A stretch of 64,000 nucleotides of DNA, from contig NZ_JIAR01000033.1 in NCBI RefSeq assembly GCF_000620705.1, positions 62,001 to 126,000 of the forward strand, given 5' to 3'. Source of the DNA: Nocardioides sp. URHA0020 (GTDB lineage: Bacteria > Actinomycetota > Actinomycetes > Propionibacteriales > Nocardioidaceae). Position numbers and translations under genes: made by a program. The notes beneath the pieces are model-generated. The model was given only the letters and a program-made list of their open reading frames with translations, was not told the DNA's origin and did no database searches. Shown in pieces: positions 35,078 through 44,723 of the stretch. How positions within the stretch are numbered: position 1 is the first letter of the stretch; every line of letters begins with the position of its first letter.

Positions 35078-36088
35078 TCAGCTCTCGTCGTACGCCGCGA
35101 GGATGCGGTCGGCGGCCACGGTCGCCGGCAGCTCGCCGGCGAGCACCGCGGCGCGGACCTCGTCGCGCATCGCGCGCACGCCGGCCGAGTGGCGCAGACG
35201 CTGGTCGAGCTCGTCGCGGACCAGGGCCCAGGTGAACTCCAGCTGCTGGTGGGCGCGCTTGTCGGCGAGGCCGTCGGCGCCGAGGTGGTCCCGGTGGGCG
35301 GCGACCCGGTCCCACACGTCGTCGACCCCGGAGTCCTCGAGGGCCGAGCAGGTCACGACGGGGGGCGCCCACTCGCCGTGGCCCCGCACCAGGCGGAGCG
35401 CTCCGGCGAGGTCGCGCGCGGCGACCCGCGCCTCCTGCTGGCGGTCACCGTCGGCCTTGTTGACCGCGATCACGTCGGCGATCTCGAGGATGCCCTTCTT
35501 GATGCCCTGCAGCTGGTCACCGGTGCGGGCCAGGGTGAGGAAGACGAACGTGTCGACCATCCCGGCCACGGTCACCTCGGACTGGCCGACGCCGACGGTC
35601 TCGACCAGCACGACGTCGTACGCCGCGGCCTCGAGGACCGCCATCGCCTGCACGGTCGCGCGGGCGACGCCGCCCAGGGTGCCGGCGCTGGGCGAGGGGC
35701 GCACGAAGGCCCGGGGGTCGTTCGCGAGCCGCGCCATCCGGGTCTTGTCGCCGAGCACCGAGCCCCCGGTGCGGACGCTGGAGGGGTCGACGGCGAGCAC
35801 GCCGACCCGGTGGCCGGCCGCGGTGAGCCGGGAGCCGAGCGCCTCGATGAAGGTCGACTTCCCGACGCCGGGCACGCCGGAGATGCCGACCCGGACGGCG
35901 TCCGGGTGGCCGTCGCCGGCGAGCTCGGTCAGCAGCTCCCGGGCCTGCCTGCGGTGCTTGCGGCTGGTCGACTCGACCAGCGTGATCGCCTGCGAAACCG
36001 CCGCCCGACGGCCGGCGGCGACTCCCTCGAGCAGGTCGGGCACGGTGGCGGCAGACACGGGTCGCAGGCTACTCGGGCGGGCGTTCAC
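35078..36088 (-). CDS. meaB: Methylmalonyl-CoA mutase-associated GTPase MeaB
   Basis: 336 residues, G3E-type P-loop GTPase that gates adenosylcobalamin loading and protects methylmalonyl-CoA mutase. Walker A GVPGVGKST (71-79), switch region AVDPSSVRTGGSVLGDKTRM, ETVGVGQSE (G3), and NKADG base motif. GTG start. It lies 4 kb from mutAB on the same strand, separated by three unrelated genes, instead of directly after mutB as often seen. A strong hairpin isolates it from the upstream phosphatase gene. Confidence 0.94.
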   Translation of the reverse strand: MNARPSSLRPVSAATVPDLLEGVAAGRRAAVSQAITLVESTSRKHRRQARELLTELAGDGHPDAVRVGISGVPGVGKSTFIEALGSRLTAAGHRVGVLAVDPSSVRTGGSVLGDKTRMARLANDPRAFVRPSPSAGTLGGVARATVQAMAVLEAAAYDVVLVETVGVGQSEVTVAGMVDTFVFLTLARTGDQLQGIKKGILEIADVIAVNKADGDRQQEARVAARDLAGALRLVRGHGEWAPPVVTCSALEDSGVDDVWDRVAAHRDHLGADGLADKRAHQQLEFTWALVRDELDQRLRHSAGVRAMRDEVRAAVLAGELPATVAADRILAAYDES

Positions 36089-36106
36089 CTGGAGAACCAG
36101 GCCACA

Positions 36107-36137
36107 GACCTGCCCGGGGGATGTCCCCGGGCAGGTC
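36107..36137 (-). terminator. Hairpin terminator between phosphatase gene and meaB
   Basis: Perfect 13-bp stem GACCTGCCCGGGG (36107-36119) with 36125-36137 and a 5-nt loop, 25 bp after the phosphatase stop. No T-tract follows, which is usual in actinobacteria. Confidence 0.75.
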
Positions 36138-36162
36138 GGATGGTGCTGACGATCGCAGCGGC

Positions 36163-37971
36163 CTACTTGAGCTGCTTCTGGACCGCCTTGTACGCCTTCA
36201 GCTCCGCCCTGAGGTGCGACTTCTTGGCGCCCTTCGCCTTCTTGATCTGCTTGGTGAGCCTGGCGATCTTCGCCTTCACCGAGTTCTTCACCCGGGTCGG
36301 CACGACCTCCTTGGTCACCGTCTTCGTCACCGTCTTGGTCACCGTGTTGGTGACCGTCTTGACGTCGGCCGGCGGCACGATCTGCGAGACGTCCGCCTTG
36401 TTGCGGAAGAGGCTGAACTGGTCCTGGACCGAGCCGATCGGCAGCGCCCAGTCGCTCAGCTCCGGACCGATGCCGGTCGCCTTGCCAAGGTCGACCGCCG
36501 GGTTCGGGCCCGAGCCGTCGTTGGCCCGGATGTTCTTGACCTGGACGCCCTTCTCGTTGACGGTGACCTCGAGGTAGGTCTGCACGTGCTCCTGGTTCTC
36601 CACCGAGTTGGCCCAGTGCCGGACGTGTGTCTTGGTGAGGTCGTCGGCCTGCAGCGACTGCGGGCCACCGATCTTGGTGTCGGGGCCGTAGCCGTCCTTG
36701 GACTCGTCCGGCTCGGTCAGGTCGTAGTACTTCGAGCCGGAGGCCGAGTTGGCGGTCACGTAGACGACGCCCCCCACGTTGCCGACCACCGTGGCCTGGC
36801 CGGGCTGCTCGTTGGGGTCGGCCTTGACCGGCGCCGAGCCGAGGTCGGTGCCCTTCAGTGCGTAGGTGCGCGAGTACGAGTGGTCGTGACCCTGCAGCAC
36901 CAGGTCGACGCCGAGGTCGGAGAACGCCTTGGTGAAGTCCTTGCGGCGCTGCTGGTTGTCGGCGTCGTTGGCGTGGTCGGCCGGCGAGTAGATCGAGTGG
37001 TGGTAGACGAGGACGACGTGCTTGATGTCCGGGTCGGCCGCCTTCTGTGCGGTGACCGTGTCGTTGACGAAGTCGACGTGTGCCGGGTCAGAGCCGTTGG
37101 CCGCCGAGTACGCGTTCGAGTTCAGGTCGATGAACAGCACCCCCTTCCACGTGTACCAGTAGTCGCCACCCGGCTGCGAAGTCGGGCTGACCGCGTTGGA
37201 GTTCGAGGAGTAGAGGTTGGCGTCGTTCCGCTTGGTGCCCGGCAGCGCGAAGTGCTGGTCGTAGGCGATGCCACCGTTGTCGTGGTTGCCGATGGTCGGT
37301 GCCCACGGGATCGAGCGGAGCTCGTCGGGCTGGAGGAAGTTGTCCCACTCGGTCTCGTTGTTGGCCGTGTTCACCTGGTCGCCACCGGAGACGTAGAGTT
37401 CGGCCTTGGGGCTCTGGATCCTGGTCTGGTCCAGCGCGAACTCCCAGCCCTCACCGTCCGCCTCGGCGTCGCCCGACGAACCGATCTGCGGGTCGCCGAA
37501 GAACAGGAACTGGAAGTCGCCGTCGCCGAAGGTCCCGGTCTTGAACGAGTAGGAGGTCGAGGCGTTCGACGTGCCCTTCTCGGCCACCCGGTAGTAGTAG
37601 GTGGTGTTGGCCTTGAGGCCGTCGAGCTTCGCCTTGCCGTTGAAGCTGGTGAGCGGGGTGTTCGTCGCCTTGTCGGTGGTGATGTTGGCCGCGAGGGCGG
37701 CCGGGACGACGACCTTGTTCGAGAAGTCGGCCTTGGTGGCCAGCTCCACGGTCTCGCCCGCGGCCGGCTGCGTCGCCGAGTACCAGGCGAGCGTGCGGGC
37801 GGTCTCGTCCGGGGCCACCCCGAGGACGATTCCGGTGATGCCGTCCTTGAACGGGACCGGGTCGGCACCGTTCGCAGCCATCGTCAGGCCGGTGCCGGCG
37901 ACGGCCCCGGCCGCGAGCGAGAAGGTGATGACTCCGACGCCGAGACGGCGCCGGGACAAGGTGGGCTTCAT
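36163..37971 (-). CDS. Secreted purple acid phosphatase-like metallophosphoesterase
   Basis: 602 residues from ATG 37971. An Arg-rich start (LSRRRLGVGVITFSLAAGAV) suggests export, perhaps by Tat. It has an N-terminal fibronectin-like PAP domain (GLKANTTYYYRVAEKG). Dimetal-site motifs in order: FFGDPQIG, VSGGDQVNT, TIGNHDNG, VYHHSIYSP and VLQGHDHSYSR. These match calcineurin-like phosphodiesterases and purple acid phosphatases. The C-terminus adds a VTKT repeat (about KTVTNTVTKTVTKTVTKEVV) and a very Lys-rich helical tail, unusual for the family and perhaps a wall- or polyanion-binding region. Likely phosphate scavenging; substrate unknown. Confidence 0.88.
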   Translation of the reverse strand: MKPTLSRRRLGVGVITFSLAAGAVAGTGLTMAANGADPVPFKDGITGIVLGVAPDETARTLAWYSATQPAAGETVELATKADFSNKVVVPAALAANITTDKATNTPLTSFNGKAKLDGLKANTTYYYRVAEKGTSNASTSYSFKTGTFGDGDFQFLFFGDPQIGSSGDAEADGEGWEFALDQTRIQSPKAELYVSGGDQVNTANNETEWDNFLQPDELRSIPWAPTIGNHDNGGIAYDQHFALPGTKRNDANLYSSNSNAVSPTSQPGGDYWYTWKGVLFIDLNSNAYSAANGSDPAHVDFVNDTVTAQKAADPDIKHVVLVYHHSIYSPADHANDADNQQRRKDFTKAFSDLGVDLVLQGHDHSYSRTYALKGTDLGSAPVKADPNEQPGQATVVGNVGGVVYVTANSASGSKYYDLTEPDESKDGYGPDTKIGGPQSLQADDLTKTHVRHWANSVENQEHVQTYLEVTVNEKGVQVKNIRANDGSGPNPAVDLGKATGIGPELSDWALPIGSVQDQFSLFRNKADVSQIVPPADVKTVTNTVTKTVTKTVTKEVVPTRVKNSVKAKIARLTKQIKKAKGAKKSHLRAELKAYKAVQKQLK

Positions 37972-38111
37972 GGAGGCGTGCTCGCTTTCGATGAGGTCAG
38001 ATCCTGAGAAAGGGATCAGAGGTTCCTGAACAACGCCGACCGTGTCGGTGTCAGGTGTACGACCGGTGACGACGCTGCGGACGGCAGTTGTCCGATCCCC
38101 GTCGAGTGCGG

Positions 38112-38129
38112 GCCGGTTCGTCAACCGGC
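38112..38129 (-). terminator. Small hairpin over the HupE-like stop codon
   Basis: GCCGGTT (38112-38118), loop CGTC, AACCGGC (38123-38129). It overlaps the stop codon at 38121-38123. Short stem, no T-tract; a weak terminator candidate. Confidence 0.3.
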
Positions 38130-39323
38130 GGTGATCCGCTGGACGAACCAGAGCAGGCCGAAGACGCTGACCACCGCGGCGATCGTGCCGGTGACCACGC
38201 GTCCGGCCCGCGGGCTGCGGTGACGGAGCACCGCGAGCAGCGGGAAGATCAGCGCGATCAGGCCGAGCTGGACGGCCTCGATCCCGAGGTTGAAGACGAG
38301 CAGGGACCACAGCAGCGTCCAGGACCAAGCCTGCTCGATGCCCAGCGCGCCGGCGAAGCCGAGTCCGTGGATCAGGCCGAAGCAGAACACCACGCCGAGC
38401 CGTCCCCACCCGGCACGGTCGAGCGCGAAGTGGCTGCTGCTGGTGGTGTCGATCTCCAGCGCGTCGGGGCCGTGTCGCCACAACCGCCACAGGTACCAAC
38501 CGGCGACGACGGCGATGGACAGCGCGATCAACGGCTCGACGACTCCACTGGGCACCTTGACGACGCCGAGCGCCGCGAGCAACAGCGTGACGGAGTGCGC
38601 GACCGTGAAGGTGGTCGCAGCCAGCACGATCTCGCGCAGGCTACGCGAGCCAGCGATCAGCGCTATCAGGAACAGGATGTGATCGATCCCGGTGAGCAGG
38701 TGCTCGCCCCCCAGGGAGAAGAACTCCCAGAAGCGTGCCCCGGCCGACTGGTCGGTGGAGAACGAGGTGCGCGATGAGTCCAGGGCCGCGCTGCCGTCCT
38801 TGAAGTCGAGGTCGTAGGTCACGATCGTCTTGGTGCCGCTGACATAGCCCTCGCCGTCGGGGAAGAGGGTGCTGTGGATCTCGTGCGCGGTCGCGTTCCG
38901 GGCGCAGTCATAGTCCAGCTTGACGTGGAGGTACGGCACGTCGCGGAGCTCGACGGTGAAGTCCCCCGCCTGCTTCGCGACGCACGCTTCGCCCTTCGCG
39001 CTCACCCCGAAGCGGTCCTCGACGTAGCCGAGGAGGGCGTCTGCGTGCGCATTCAGCACGGCGGCCTGCGCCGCCAGATCACCCGAGTCCCAGGCCGGCT
39101 GCCCCTCCTCGACCAGCTGGTCGTCACCTGCGTCATCGGCCGCGGAGTAGATCAGCAGGTCCTCCTCCAGCGCGAGATCGACCTGGATGCTTCCGGGGCT
39201 CGACGAGGTGATGTCGGCGTACACGACGGAGCTGAATCCGTGCGCCGAAGCCGGCGGTGACCACCAGGCGATCGCGAGGAGGAGGCCGACAAGGACAAGG
39301 GGGCGGGAGAGTTTCGTAAGCAT
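38121..39323 (-). CDS. HupE/UreJ_2-like membrane protein
   Basis: 400 residues. Signal peptide (LVLVGLLLAIAWWSPPASAHG) with mature N-terminal His, an extracytoplasmic domain of about 170 residues, then six to seven TM helices. The membrane part starts FFSLGGEHLLTGIDHILFLIAL, with the HHLxGxDHxxF pattern of HupE/UreJ metal-permease-like proteins, and includes FTVAHSVTLLLAALG and GLIHGLGFAGALG. The conserved His/Asp suggest metal (Ni, Co or Cu) handling, but no nickel or cobalt enzyme is adjacent. The nearby B12-dependent mutase makes cobalt tempting, yet that is speculation. Confidence 0.82.
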   Translation of the reverse strand: MLTKLSRPLVLVGLLLAIAWWSPPASAHGFSSVVYADITSSSPGSIQVDLALEEDLLIYSAADDAGDDQLVEEGQPAWDSGDLAAQAAVLNAHADALLGYVEDRFGVSAKGEACVAKQAGDFTVELRDVPYLHVKLDYDCARNATAHEIHSTLFPDGEGYVSGTKTIVTYDLDFKDGSAALDSSRTSFSTDQSAGARFWEFFSLGGEHLLTGIDHILFLIALIAGSRSLREIVLAATTFTVAHSVTLLLAALGVVKVPSGVVEPLIALSIAVVAGWYLWRLWRHGPDALEIDTTSSSHFALDRAGWGRLGVVFCFGLIHGLGFAGALGIEQAWSWTLLWSLLVFNLGIEAVQLGLIALIFPLLAVLRHRSPRAGRVVTGTIAAVVSVFGLLWFVQRITAG

Positions 39324-39437
39324 GGCTGGCGAAGGGTCGCGACACTGGATGAACGCGAGTCGTCCGCTGGCAGAACATCGTGTGGACCGGCCGTCCCTGG
39401 TTGGAACCGGGCCCTGCCGATCGGATAGGAAAGACGG

Positions 39438-40193
39438 GTGCCCCGCCCTCGCAGTCTCCTGGTCCTGCCCGCTCTCGCGCTGACAGCGGTGCTCGCCGCC
39501 GGTTGCGCAGGCGCCGACACCGGCGCCTCCGGCGCGGCGCCCGTCGCCGGTGCGGGGTCGAGGCTCCCGAGCGCCCCGGGGACCAGCCCGGGCGTCATCG
39601 GTGCCGACGGCGGCCCGATCCAGGCCAGCCCGGGCACGGGCTCACTCGGACCCGGCTTCGTCACCCCCAGCGCTCCCCCAGCGCCAGGTGGCACCCTCAC
39701 GCCGAGCCCGCACTCGTGGAGCGGGGTGACCGTGCCGTCCGGCTACTCGGTCGCCCTGCTCTCGACCGACGACTCCGTCTCCGCGCGCCGTCTGGCGACA
39801 GCGGTGCGGACGTGGGCCGCAGCCAACAAGGTGAGCGTCCATCCCGTCCCCGCCCACGACCCCGGCAACTACCTCCCCGCGATCCAGGCCGCGATCGACC
39901 TCGAGCCGGACCTCGTCATCAGCACGGGCGACGCCCTCGCCGATCCGCTGGCCCTGGTTACCTCGAGCTGGCTCGACCAGAAGTTCCTGCTGCTGGGAGC
40001 CGAGCTCGCGGAGCCGACCGCAAACGTCACGGCGGCCGTGTGGAAGGGCACCACCGCGCGCGGGGGCGGCTCCGGCACGGAGCCGCTCTCAGACGCGTCC
40101 ACCTTCACCGTCGAGCGCGCCCGGCGTGGCCTCGAGGCCGGGGTCGCCGGGATCCTGCGGGGCTACTCCGGATACGTCGTCAAGGTGGGCTGA
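39438..40193 (+). CDS. BMP-like lipoprotein, orphan
   Basis: 251 residues from GTG. Lipoprotein signal peptide with lipobox LAAGCAG, then a 60-residue Pro/Ser/Gly/Thr-rich spacer. From about residue 98 the sequence resembles a shortened periplasmic-binding fold: YSVALLSTDDSVSARRLATA, then LEPDLVISTGDALADPLALV, typical of BMP-family domains. It is well short of the usual 350 residues and has no transporter genes beside it. It probably acts as a surface protein of unknown ligand. Divergent from the HupE-like gene and convergent with mutB. Confidence 0.7.
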   Translation: MPRPRSLLVLPALALTAVLAAGCAGADTGASGAAPVAGAGSRLPSAPGTSPGVIGADGGPIQASPGTGSLGPGFVTPSAPPAPGGTLTPSPHSWSGVTVPSGYSVALLSTDDSVSARRLATAVRTWAAANKVSVHPVPAHDPGNYLPAIQAAIDLEPDLVISTGDALADPLALVTSSWLDQKFLLLGAELAEPTANVTAAVWKGTTARGGGSGTEPLSDASTFTVERARRGLEAGVAGILRGYSGYVVKVG

Positions 40194-40212
40194 CAGCTCC
40201 CGACCGCCGGCC

Positions 40213-42330
40213 TCAGTGGTCGAGCTGATCCCGCAGCTTGGCCAGGAGGTCCAGCGCCGACTCGGCGATCACCGTGCCGGGCAGGAACACCGAGGCGGCG
40301 CCCATCTCCCGCAGCGTGGGCACGTCGTCGGGCGGGATCACGCCGCCGATCACGACCATGATGTCGGGGCGGCCCTGCTCGGCCAGCGCGGCCTTCAGCG
40401 CGGGCAGCAGCGTGAGGTGGCCGGCGGCCAGCGACGAGACCCCGACGATGTGCACGTCGGCGTCGACCGCCTGCTGGGCGACCTCCTCGGGGGTCGAGAA
40501 CAGCGGACCCACGTCGACGTCGAAGCCCATGTCGGCGAACGCGCTGACGATGACCTTCTGGCCCCGGTCGTGGCCGTCCTGGCCCATCTTGGCGACCAGA
40601 ATGCGCGGGCGTCGGCCCTCGGCCTCCTCGAACTCCGCGGTCGCGTCGAGCACCTGCTTGAGCAGGGAGCCGTCACCGTGGCTCGACTCGTCCCTGTACA
40701 CGCCGCTGATCGTACGGATCACGGCCTGGTGGCGGCCGTAGACCTTCTCCAGCGCGTCGGAGATCTCCCCGACCGTGGCCTTGGCCCGGGCCGCGTCCAC
40801 GGCCAGCGCGAGCAGGTTGCCGTCGAGGCTGCCCTGCTCCGCACCCCGCTCGGCCGAGCTGGTCAGCGCCTCGAGCGATCTCCGTACGTCGTCGTCGTTG
40901 CGCTCCGCGCGGAGCCGCTCCAGCTTGGCGATCTGCTGGCGGTAGACGTCGTCGTTGTCGACCTTGAGCACGTCGAGCTTGTCCTCGGCGGCCAGGCGGT
41001 AGGTGTTGACGCCGATCACCTTCTGGGCGCCGGAGTCGATCCGCGCCTGGGTGCGGGCGGCCGCCTCCTCGATGCGCATCTTCGGGATGCCCTGCTCGAT
41101 CGCGGCGGCCATGCCACCGGCCCGCTCGGCCTCCTGGATGTGGGCCCAGGCGCGCTCGGCGAGGTCGTGGGTGAGGCGCTCCACGTAGTAGGACCCGGCC
41201 CACGGGTCGATCGTCCCGGTCGTGCCGCTCTCCTGCTGGAGCAGCAGCTGGGTGTTGCGTGCGATCCGGGCCGAGAAGTCGGTCGGCAGCGCGATCGCCT
41301 CGTCGAGGGCGTTGGTGTGCAGCGACTGGGTGTGGCCCTGGGTCGCGGCCATCGCCTCGATCGCGGTGCGTCCGACGTTGTTGAAGACGTCCTGGGCGGT
41401 CAGCGACCAGCCAGAGGTCTGGCTGTGGGTGCGCAGGCTGAGCGACTTCGGGTTCTGCGGCTCGAACTCGCGCACCAGCCGCGCCCACAGGGCGCGGGCG
41501 GCGCGCATCTTCGCGATCTCCATGAAGAAGTTCATGCCGATCGCCCAGAAGAAGGAGAGCCGTGGCGCGAACTGGTCGATGGTCATGCCCGTGGACAGGC
41601 CGGCGCGGATGTACTCGACACCGTCGGCGAGCGTGTACGCGAGCTCCAGGTCGGCCGTGGCTCCGGCCTCCTGGATGTGGTAGCCGGAGATCGAGATCGA
41701 GTTGAAGCGCGGCATCTTCGCGGAGGTGTAGCTGAAGATGTCGGAGATGATCCGCATGCTCGGCGCCGGCGGGTAGATGTAGGTGTTGCGGACCATGAAC
41801 TCCTTGAGGATGTCGTTCTGGATCGTCCCCGCGAGCTGCTCCGGCTTCACCCCCTGCTCCTCGGCCGCCGCGATGTAGAGCGCGAGCACCGGGAGCACCG
41901 CGCCGTTCATGGTCATCGACACCGACATCTCGTCGAGCGGGATGCCGTCGAAGAGCGTGCGGGTGTCGTAGATCGAGTCGATCGCCACGCCCGCCATGCC
42001 GACGTCGCCGCGCACCCGCGGGTGGTCGGAGTCGTAGCCGCGGTGGGTCGCGAGGTCGAAGGCGACGCTCAGGCCCTTCTGCCCGGCCGCGAGATTGCGG
42101 CGGTAGAAGGCGTTGGACTCCTCCGCGGTCGAGAAGCCGGCGTACTGCCGGACCGTCCACGGCTGGGTCGTGTACATCGTCGGGTAGGGACCACGCAGGA
42201 ACGGGCTCAGACCGGGGAAGGTGCCGAGCGCGTCGAGCCCCTCCACGTCCTCGGGTCCGTACGACGGCTTGATCTCGATGCCCTCCGGGGACATCCAGGG
42301 CTCACCGCTGAAGCTCGTCGGGACGCTCAT
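40213..42330 (-). CDS. mutB: Methylmalonyl-CoA mutase large (catalytic) subunit
   Basis: 705 residues from ATG 42330, whose ATGA overlaps the mutA stop. Adenosylcobalamin-dependent interconversion of (R)-methylmalonyl-CoA and succinyl-CoA. The TIM-barrel substrate region includes [20 protein letters not shown] and [16 protein letters not shown]; the C-terminal B12 domain has the base-off motif GQDGHDRG (D585-x-H587-xx-G590), SSLAAGH and VIGGVIPP. It is the catalytic partner of the small subunit encoded just upstream. It converges on the BMP-like lipoprotein with 19 bp between stops. Links propionate/odd-chain or branched amino acid breakdown to the TCA cycle. Confidence 0.96.
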   Translation of the reverse strand: MSVPTSFSGEPWMSPEGIEIKPSYGPEDVEGLDALGTFPGLSPFLRGPYPTMYTTQPWTVRQYAGFSTAEESNAFYRRNLAAGQKGLSVAFDLATHRGYDSDHPRVRGDVGMAGVAIDSIYDTRTLFDGIPLDEMSVSMTMNGAVLPVLALYIAAAEEQGVKPEQLAGTIQNDILKEFMVRNTYIYPPAPSMRIISDIFSYTSAKMPRFNSISISGYHIQEAGATADLELAYTLADGVEYIRAGLSTGMTIDQFAPRLSFFWAIGMNFFMEIAKMRAARALWARLVREFEPQNPKSLSLRTHSQTSGWSLTAQDVFNNVGRTAIEAMAATQGHTQSLHTNALDEAIALPTDFSARIARNTQLLLQQESGTTGTIDPWAGSYYVERLTHDLAERAWAHIQEAERAGGMAAAIEQGIPKMRIEEAAARTQARIDSGAQKVIGVNTYRLAAEDKLDVLKVDNDDVYRQQIAKLERLRAERNDDDVRRSLEALTSSAERGAEQGSLDGNLLALAVDAARAKATVGEISDALEKVYGRHQAVIRTISGVYRDESSHGDGSLLKQVLDATAEFEEAEGRRPRILVAKMGQDGHDRGQKVIVSAFADMGFDVDVGPLFSTPEEVAQQAVDADVHIVGVSSLAAGHLTLLPALKAALAEQGRPDIMVVIGGVIPPDDVPTLREMGAASVFLPGTVIAESALDLLAKLRDQLDH

Positions 42331-43988
42331 GCCAGCCTCTCCCTCGTCCGGGTCAGGAAGTCCAGGGCGTCGACGCCCATCGCGCAGGAGTCGTCGGCCC
42401 AGTCGCGGGGCTTCCCGGCGACGACGACCCACTCGACCCCGCTCTCGCGGAGCGCTGCGGCGGTCTCGGCGCCCTGCTCGTCATAGGCCGCGTCGGTGCC
42501 CACCACACACGCGACCCGGTGCCCATCGACGTCCGTGGTGACGGCGATGCCGCCGGCGGCGAAGAGGTTGCTGGCGAAGGTAGCCCGCGCAGTGTGCTGT
42601 GCGACGGTGCCGAGGGCAACCAGGTGCACCGGGCCGCTCGCGGGCTCGTCGCGGAGTGCCTCGAAGCTGGCGCCGTAGCGGCGTACGTCGTCCCACTCGT
42701 CGGTCGGGCGCCGCTCGGGCAGGGTCTCGTCGAGGTTCGGGAACTCGGTCAGCCCGGTGATCGGCCGCGTCCGCTTCGCGATCTCGGCCTCCCGCCTCGC
42801 GACCGTCTCCGCGATCTCGAGCTCCAGGTCACCGCCGTCGTCCAGTCGACCGAGGACCTCCCAGGCCGCGCGAGCCAGGTCGTCGGTGAGCTTCTCGACG
42901 GCGTACGACCCGCCGGCCGGGTCGGCGACCTGCGCGACGTGCGACTCGTCGATCAGCAGGTGGGAGGTGTTGCGGGCGACCCGGCGACCCAGCGCCTCCG
43001 GTCGGCCGAGCGGGCTGTCGAAGGGCAGCACGGTCACGCTGTCCGCTCCCCCGACGCCGGCGGCGAAGGCCGCCACGGTGGTGCGCAGCATGTTGACCCA
43101 GGGGTCGTACTTGCTCATCATCGGGCGACTGGTGACGGCGTGCAGCCGCAGCTCGCGGGTGCTGGCCTGGCTGGTCTCGAGCACGCGCGCCCAGAGCCGA
43201 CGGGCCGCCCGCAGCTTGGCGATCGTCGGGAACTGCTCGTCGGTCGCGGCGTACCGGAACTCGACCAGGCCGGCCGCCTCGTCGACGCTCAGTCCGGCGG
43301 CGGTCAGGGTGCGGAGGTACGCCGCGCCCGCGGCCATCGACCAGCCGAGCTCCTGCGCGTCCGAGGCGCCGCGGTCGTGGACCGTCGTCGCGTCGATGAC
43401 GAAGCCGCGGACCTCGAGCCGCTGCGCCGCCCGGGCGGTCTCGGCGGTGGCAGCAGCGGCGGGGACGCCGAGGTTGGTGTCGGGGTGCAGCTCGCGGCCC
43501 TTCAGGTACGCCGCGGCCCTCGCCGGGTCTGCGCCGTCGAGGACGACCGGCGCGAGGTCCAGCAGCACCCGGTCGAGCAGCACGTCGAGGTCGGTGTCGC
43601 CGTCCACCTTCAGCCAGAGACTGGTCACCCCTCCGTCGAGGTCGACGAGCGCCTCCTCGTTGGCCAGCCTCGCCTCGCGACCGTCGACGAACGCCCGCAC
43701 GTCCCACGGCCCCTGGCGCTGCGGTCGGCCCGAGGTCTCGAGCGCGCTGAGGTCCTGCGGAATCCCGAGCGGGGTGACCGCGATGCCGTCGAGCGTGGTC
43801 CGCGCGAGCCTCGACCACACCAGGTCGTCCGCGTCGTCGGCACCCAGCCGGCGGGCCTTGCGGAGCACCGCGGCGGCCTCCCGCTCCCAGTCGGCCGCGG
43901 TCCACGCGTCCTCCGGCGCGGCCAGGTGCAGAGAGCCCGGCGCCGGCTCCAGCTCGCTGGGCTCGTCCAGCCCGCCCTCGACAGTCAT
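42327..43988 (-). CDS. mutA: Methylmalonyl-CoA mutase small subunit
   Basis: 553 residues. It resembles MutB throughout ([62 protein letters not shown]). The C-terminal B12-like domain has lost the DxHxxG motif ([18 protein letters not shown]), as expected for the non-catalytic subunit of the heterodimer. It starts at ATG 43988 with a TATCGT box 7 nt upstream. The B2 palindromic array begins about 85 bp further upstream. Confidence 0.94.
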   Translation of the reverse strand: MTVEGGLDEPSELEPAPGSLHLAAPEDAWTAADWEREAAAVLRKARRLGADDADDLVWSRLARTTLDGIAVTPLGIPQDLSALETSGRPQRQGPWDVRAFVDGREARLANEEALVDLDGGVTSLWLKVDGDTDLDVLLDRVLLDLAPVVLDGADPARAAAYLKGRELHPDTNLGVPAAAATAETARAAQRLEVRGFVIDATTVHDRGASDAQELGWSMAAGAAYLRTLTAAGLSVDEAAGLVEFRYAATDEQFPTIAKLRAARRLWARVLETSQASTRELRLHAVTSRPMMSKYDPWVNMLRTTVAAFAAGVGGADSVTVLPFDSPLGRPEALGRRVARNTSHLLIDESHVAQVADPAGGSYAVEKLTDDLARAAWEVLGRLDDGGDLELEIAETVARREAEIAKRTRPITGLTEFPNLDETLPERRPTDEWDDVRRYGASFEALRDEPASGPVHLVALGTVAQHTARATFASNLFAAGGIAVTTDVDGHRVACVVGTDAAYDEQGAETAAALRESGVEWVVVAGKPRDWADDSCAMGVDALDFLTRTRERLA

Positions 43989-43995
43989 GCTGCGA

Positions 43996-44001
43996 ACGAT
44001 A
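43996..44001 (-). promoter_or_regulatory. -10 box (TATCGT) for mutAB
   Basis: TATCGT on the minus strand ends 7 nt before ATG 43988. No ribosome site is seen, suggesting a leaderless mutA message. Confidence 0.5.
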
Positions 44002-44085
44002 GGAGCGCACCGTGACGTCGGCTACAGAGTGTGACCTTTTCGGCGTCCCCGATCGCCGTACGACTGCGTCGGCGCCCGGCCCCCC

Positions 44086-44677
44086 GGTGGTTGAGGAGGG
44101 CCGCCACTCCACCCAGTGGTTGAGGAGGACGCGGCCCCCCGGTGGTTGAGGAGGGCCGCCAGGCCCGTCTCGAAACCCCCGCACCCGAAGCAGTACGTCG
44201 CGTGCGCGGTGGTTTCGAGGCTCAGGCCTGGCGGCCTTCGCACCTCAACCACCGGAAGCCCCCGGTGGTTGAGGAGGGCGCGGCCCCACTCCGGTGGTTG
44301 AGGAGGGCCGCCAGGCCCGTCTCGAAACCCCCGCACCCGAGGCGGTACGTCGCGTGCAGGGTGGTTTCGAGGCTCAGGCCTGGCGGCCTTCGCACCTCAA
44401 CCACCGGAACCCCCGGTGGTTGAGGAGGCCGGCGGCCCCCGGTGGTTGAGGAGGGCCGCCAGGCCCGTCTCGAAACCCCCGCACCCGAGGCAGGACGTCG
44501 GGTGCGGGGGTCTCGACGGCGCTCGCTGGCGCTCGCTGCTCGACCACCGGGGCTGCGACCCCACTCCGGTGGTTGAGGAGGGCCGCCAGGCCCGTCTCGA
44601 AACCCCCGCACCCGAGGCAGGACGTCGGGTGCGGGGGTCTCGACGACGCTCGCTGGCGCTCGCTGCTCGACCACCGG
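44086..44677. repeat. B2 array of about 110-bp palindromic repeats
   Basis: Four full hairpin units (44141-44255, 44293-44407, 44441-44550, 44568-44677) with half-copies of GGTGGTTGAGGAGG between and before them. Unit structure equals B1 but the array runs in the opposite orientation: each unit begins GGTGGTTGAGGAGGGCCGCC and ends CTCAACCACC or CTCGACCACC. Units 1-2 carry the AGGCTCAGGCCTGGCGGCC arm, units 3-4 the CGCTCGCTGGCGCTCGCTG arm, so both subtypes of B1 recur. It lies upstream of mutAB and downstream of the sulfatase gene. No gene is present in 43989-44723. Confidence 0.85.
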
Positions 44678-44723
44678 AGGGGCGGGTTCGAGGGTCGAGC
44701 ACCGGTCAGGTGGTCAGGAGGAG

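Noticed and set aside
43989-44085. Cobalamin riboswitch upstream of mutAB
   Set aside because: The short leader lacks a B12-box and the -10 box lies 7 nt from the start codon, leaving no untranslated leader.
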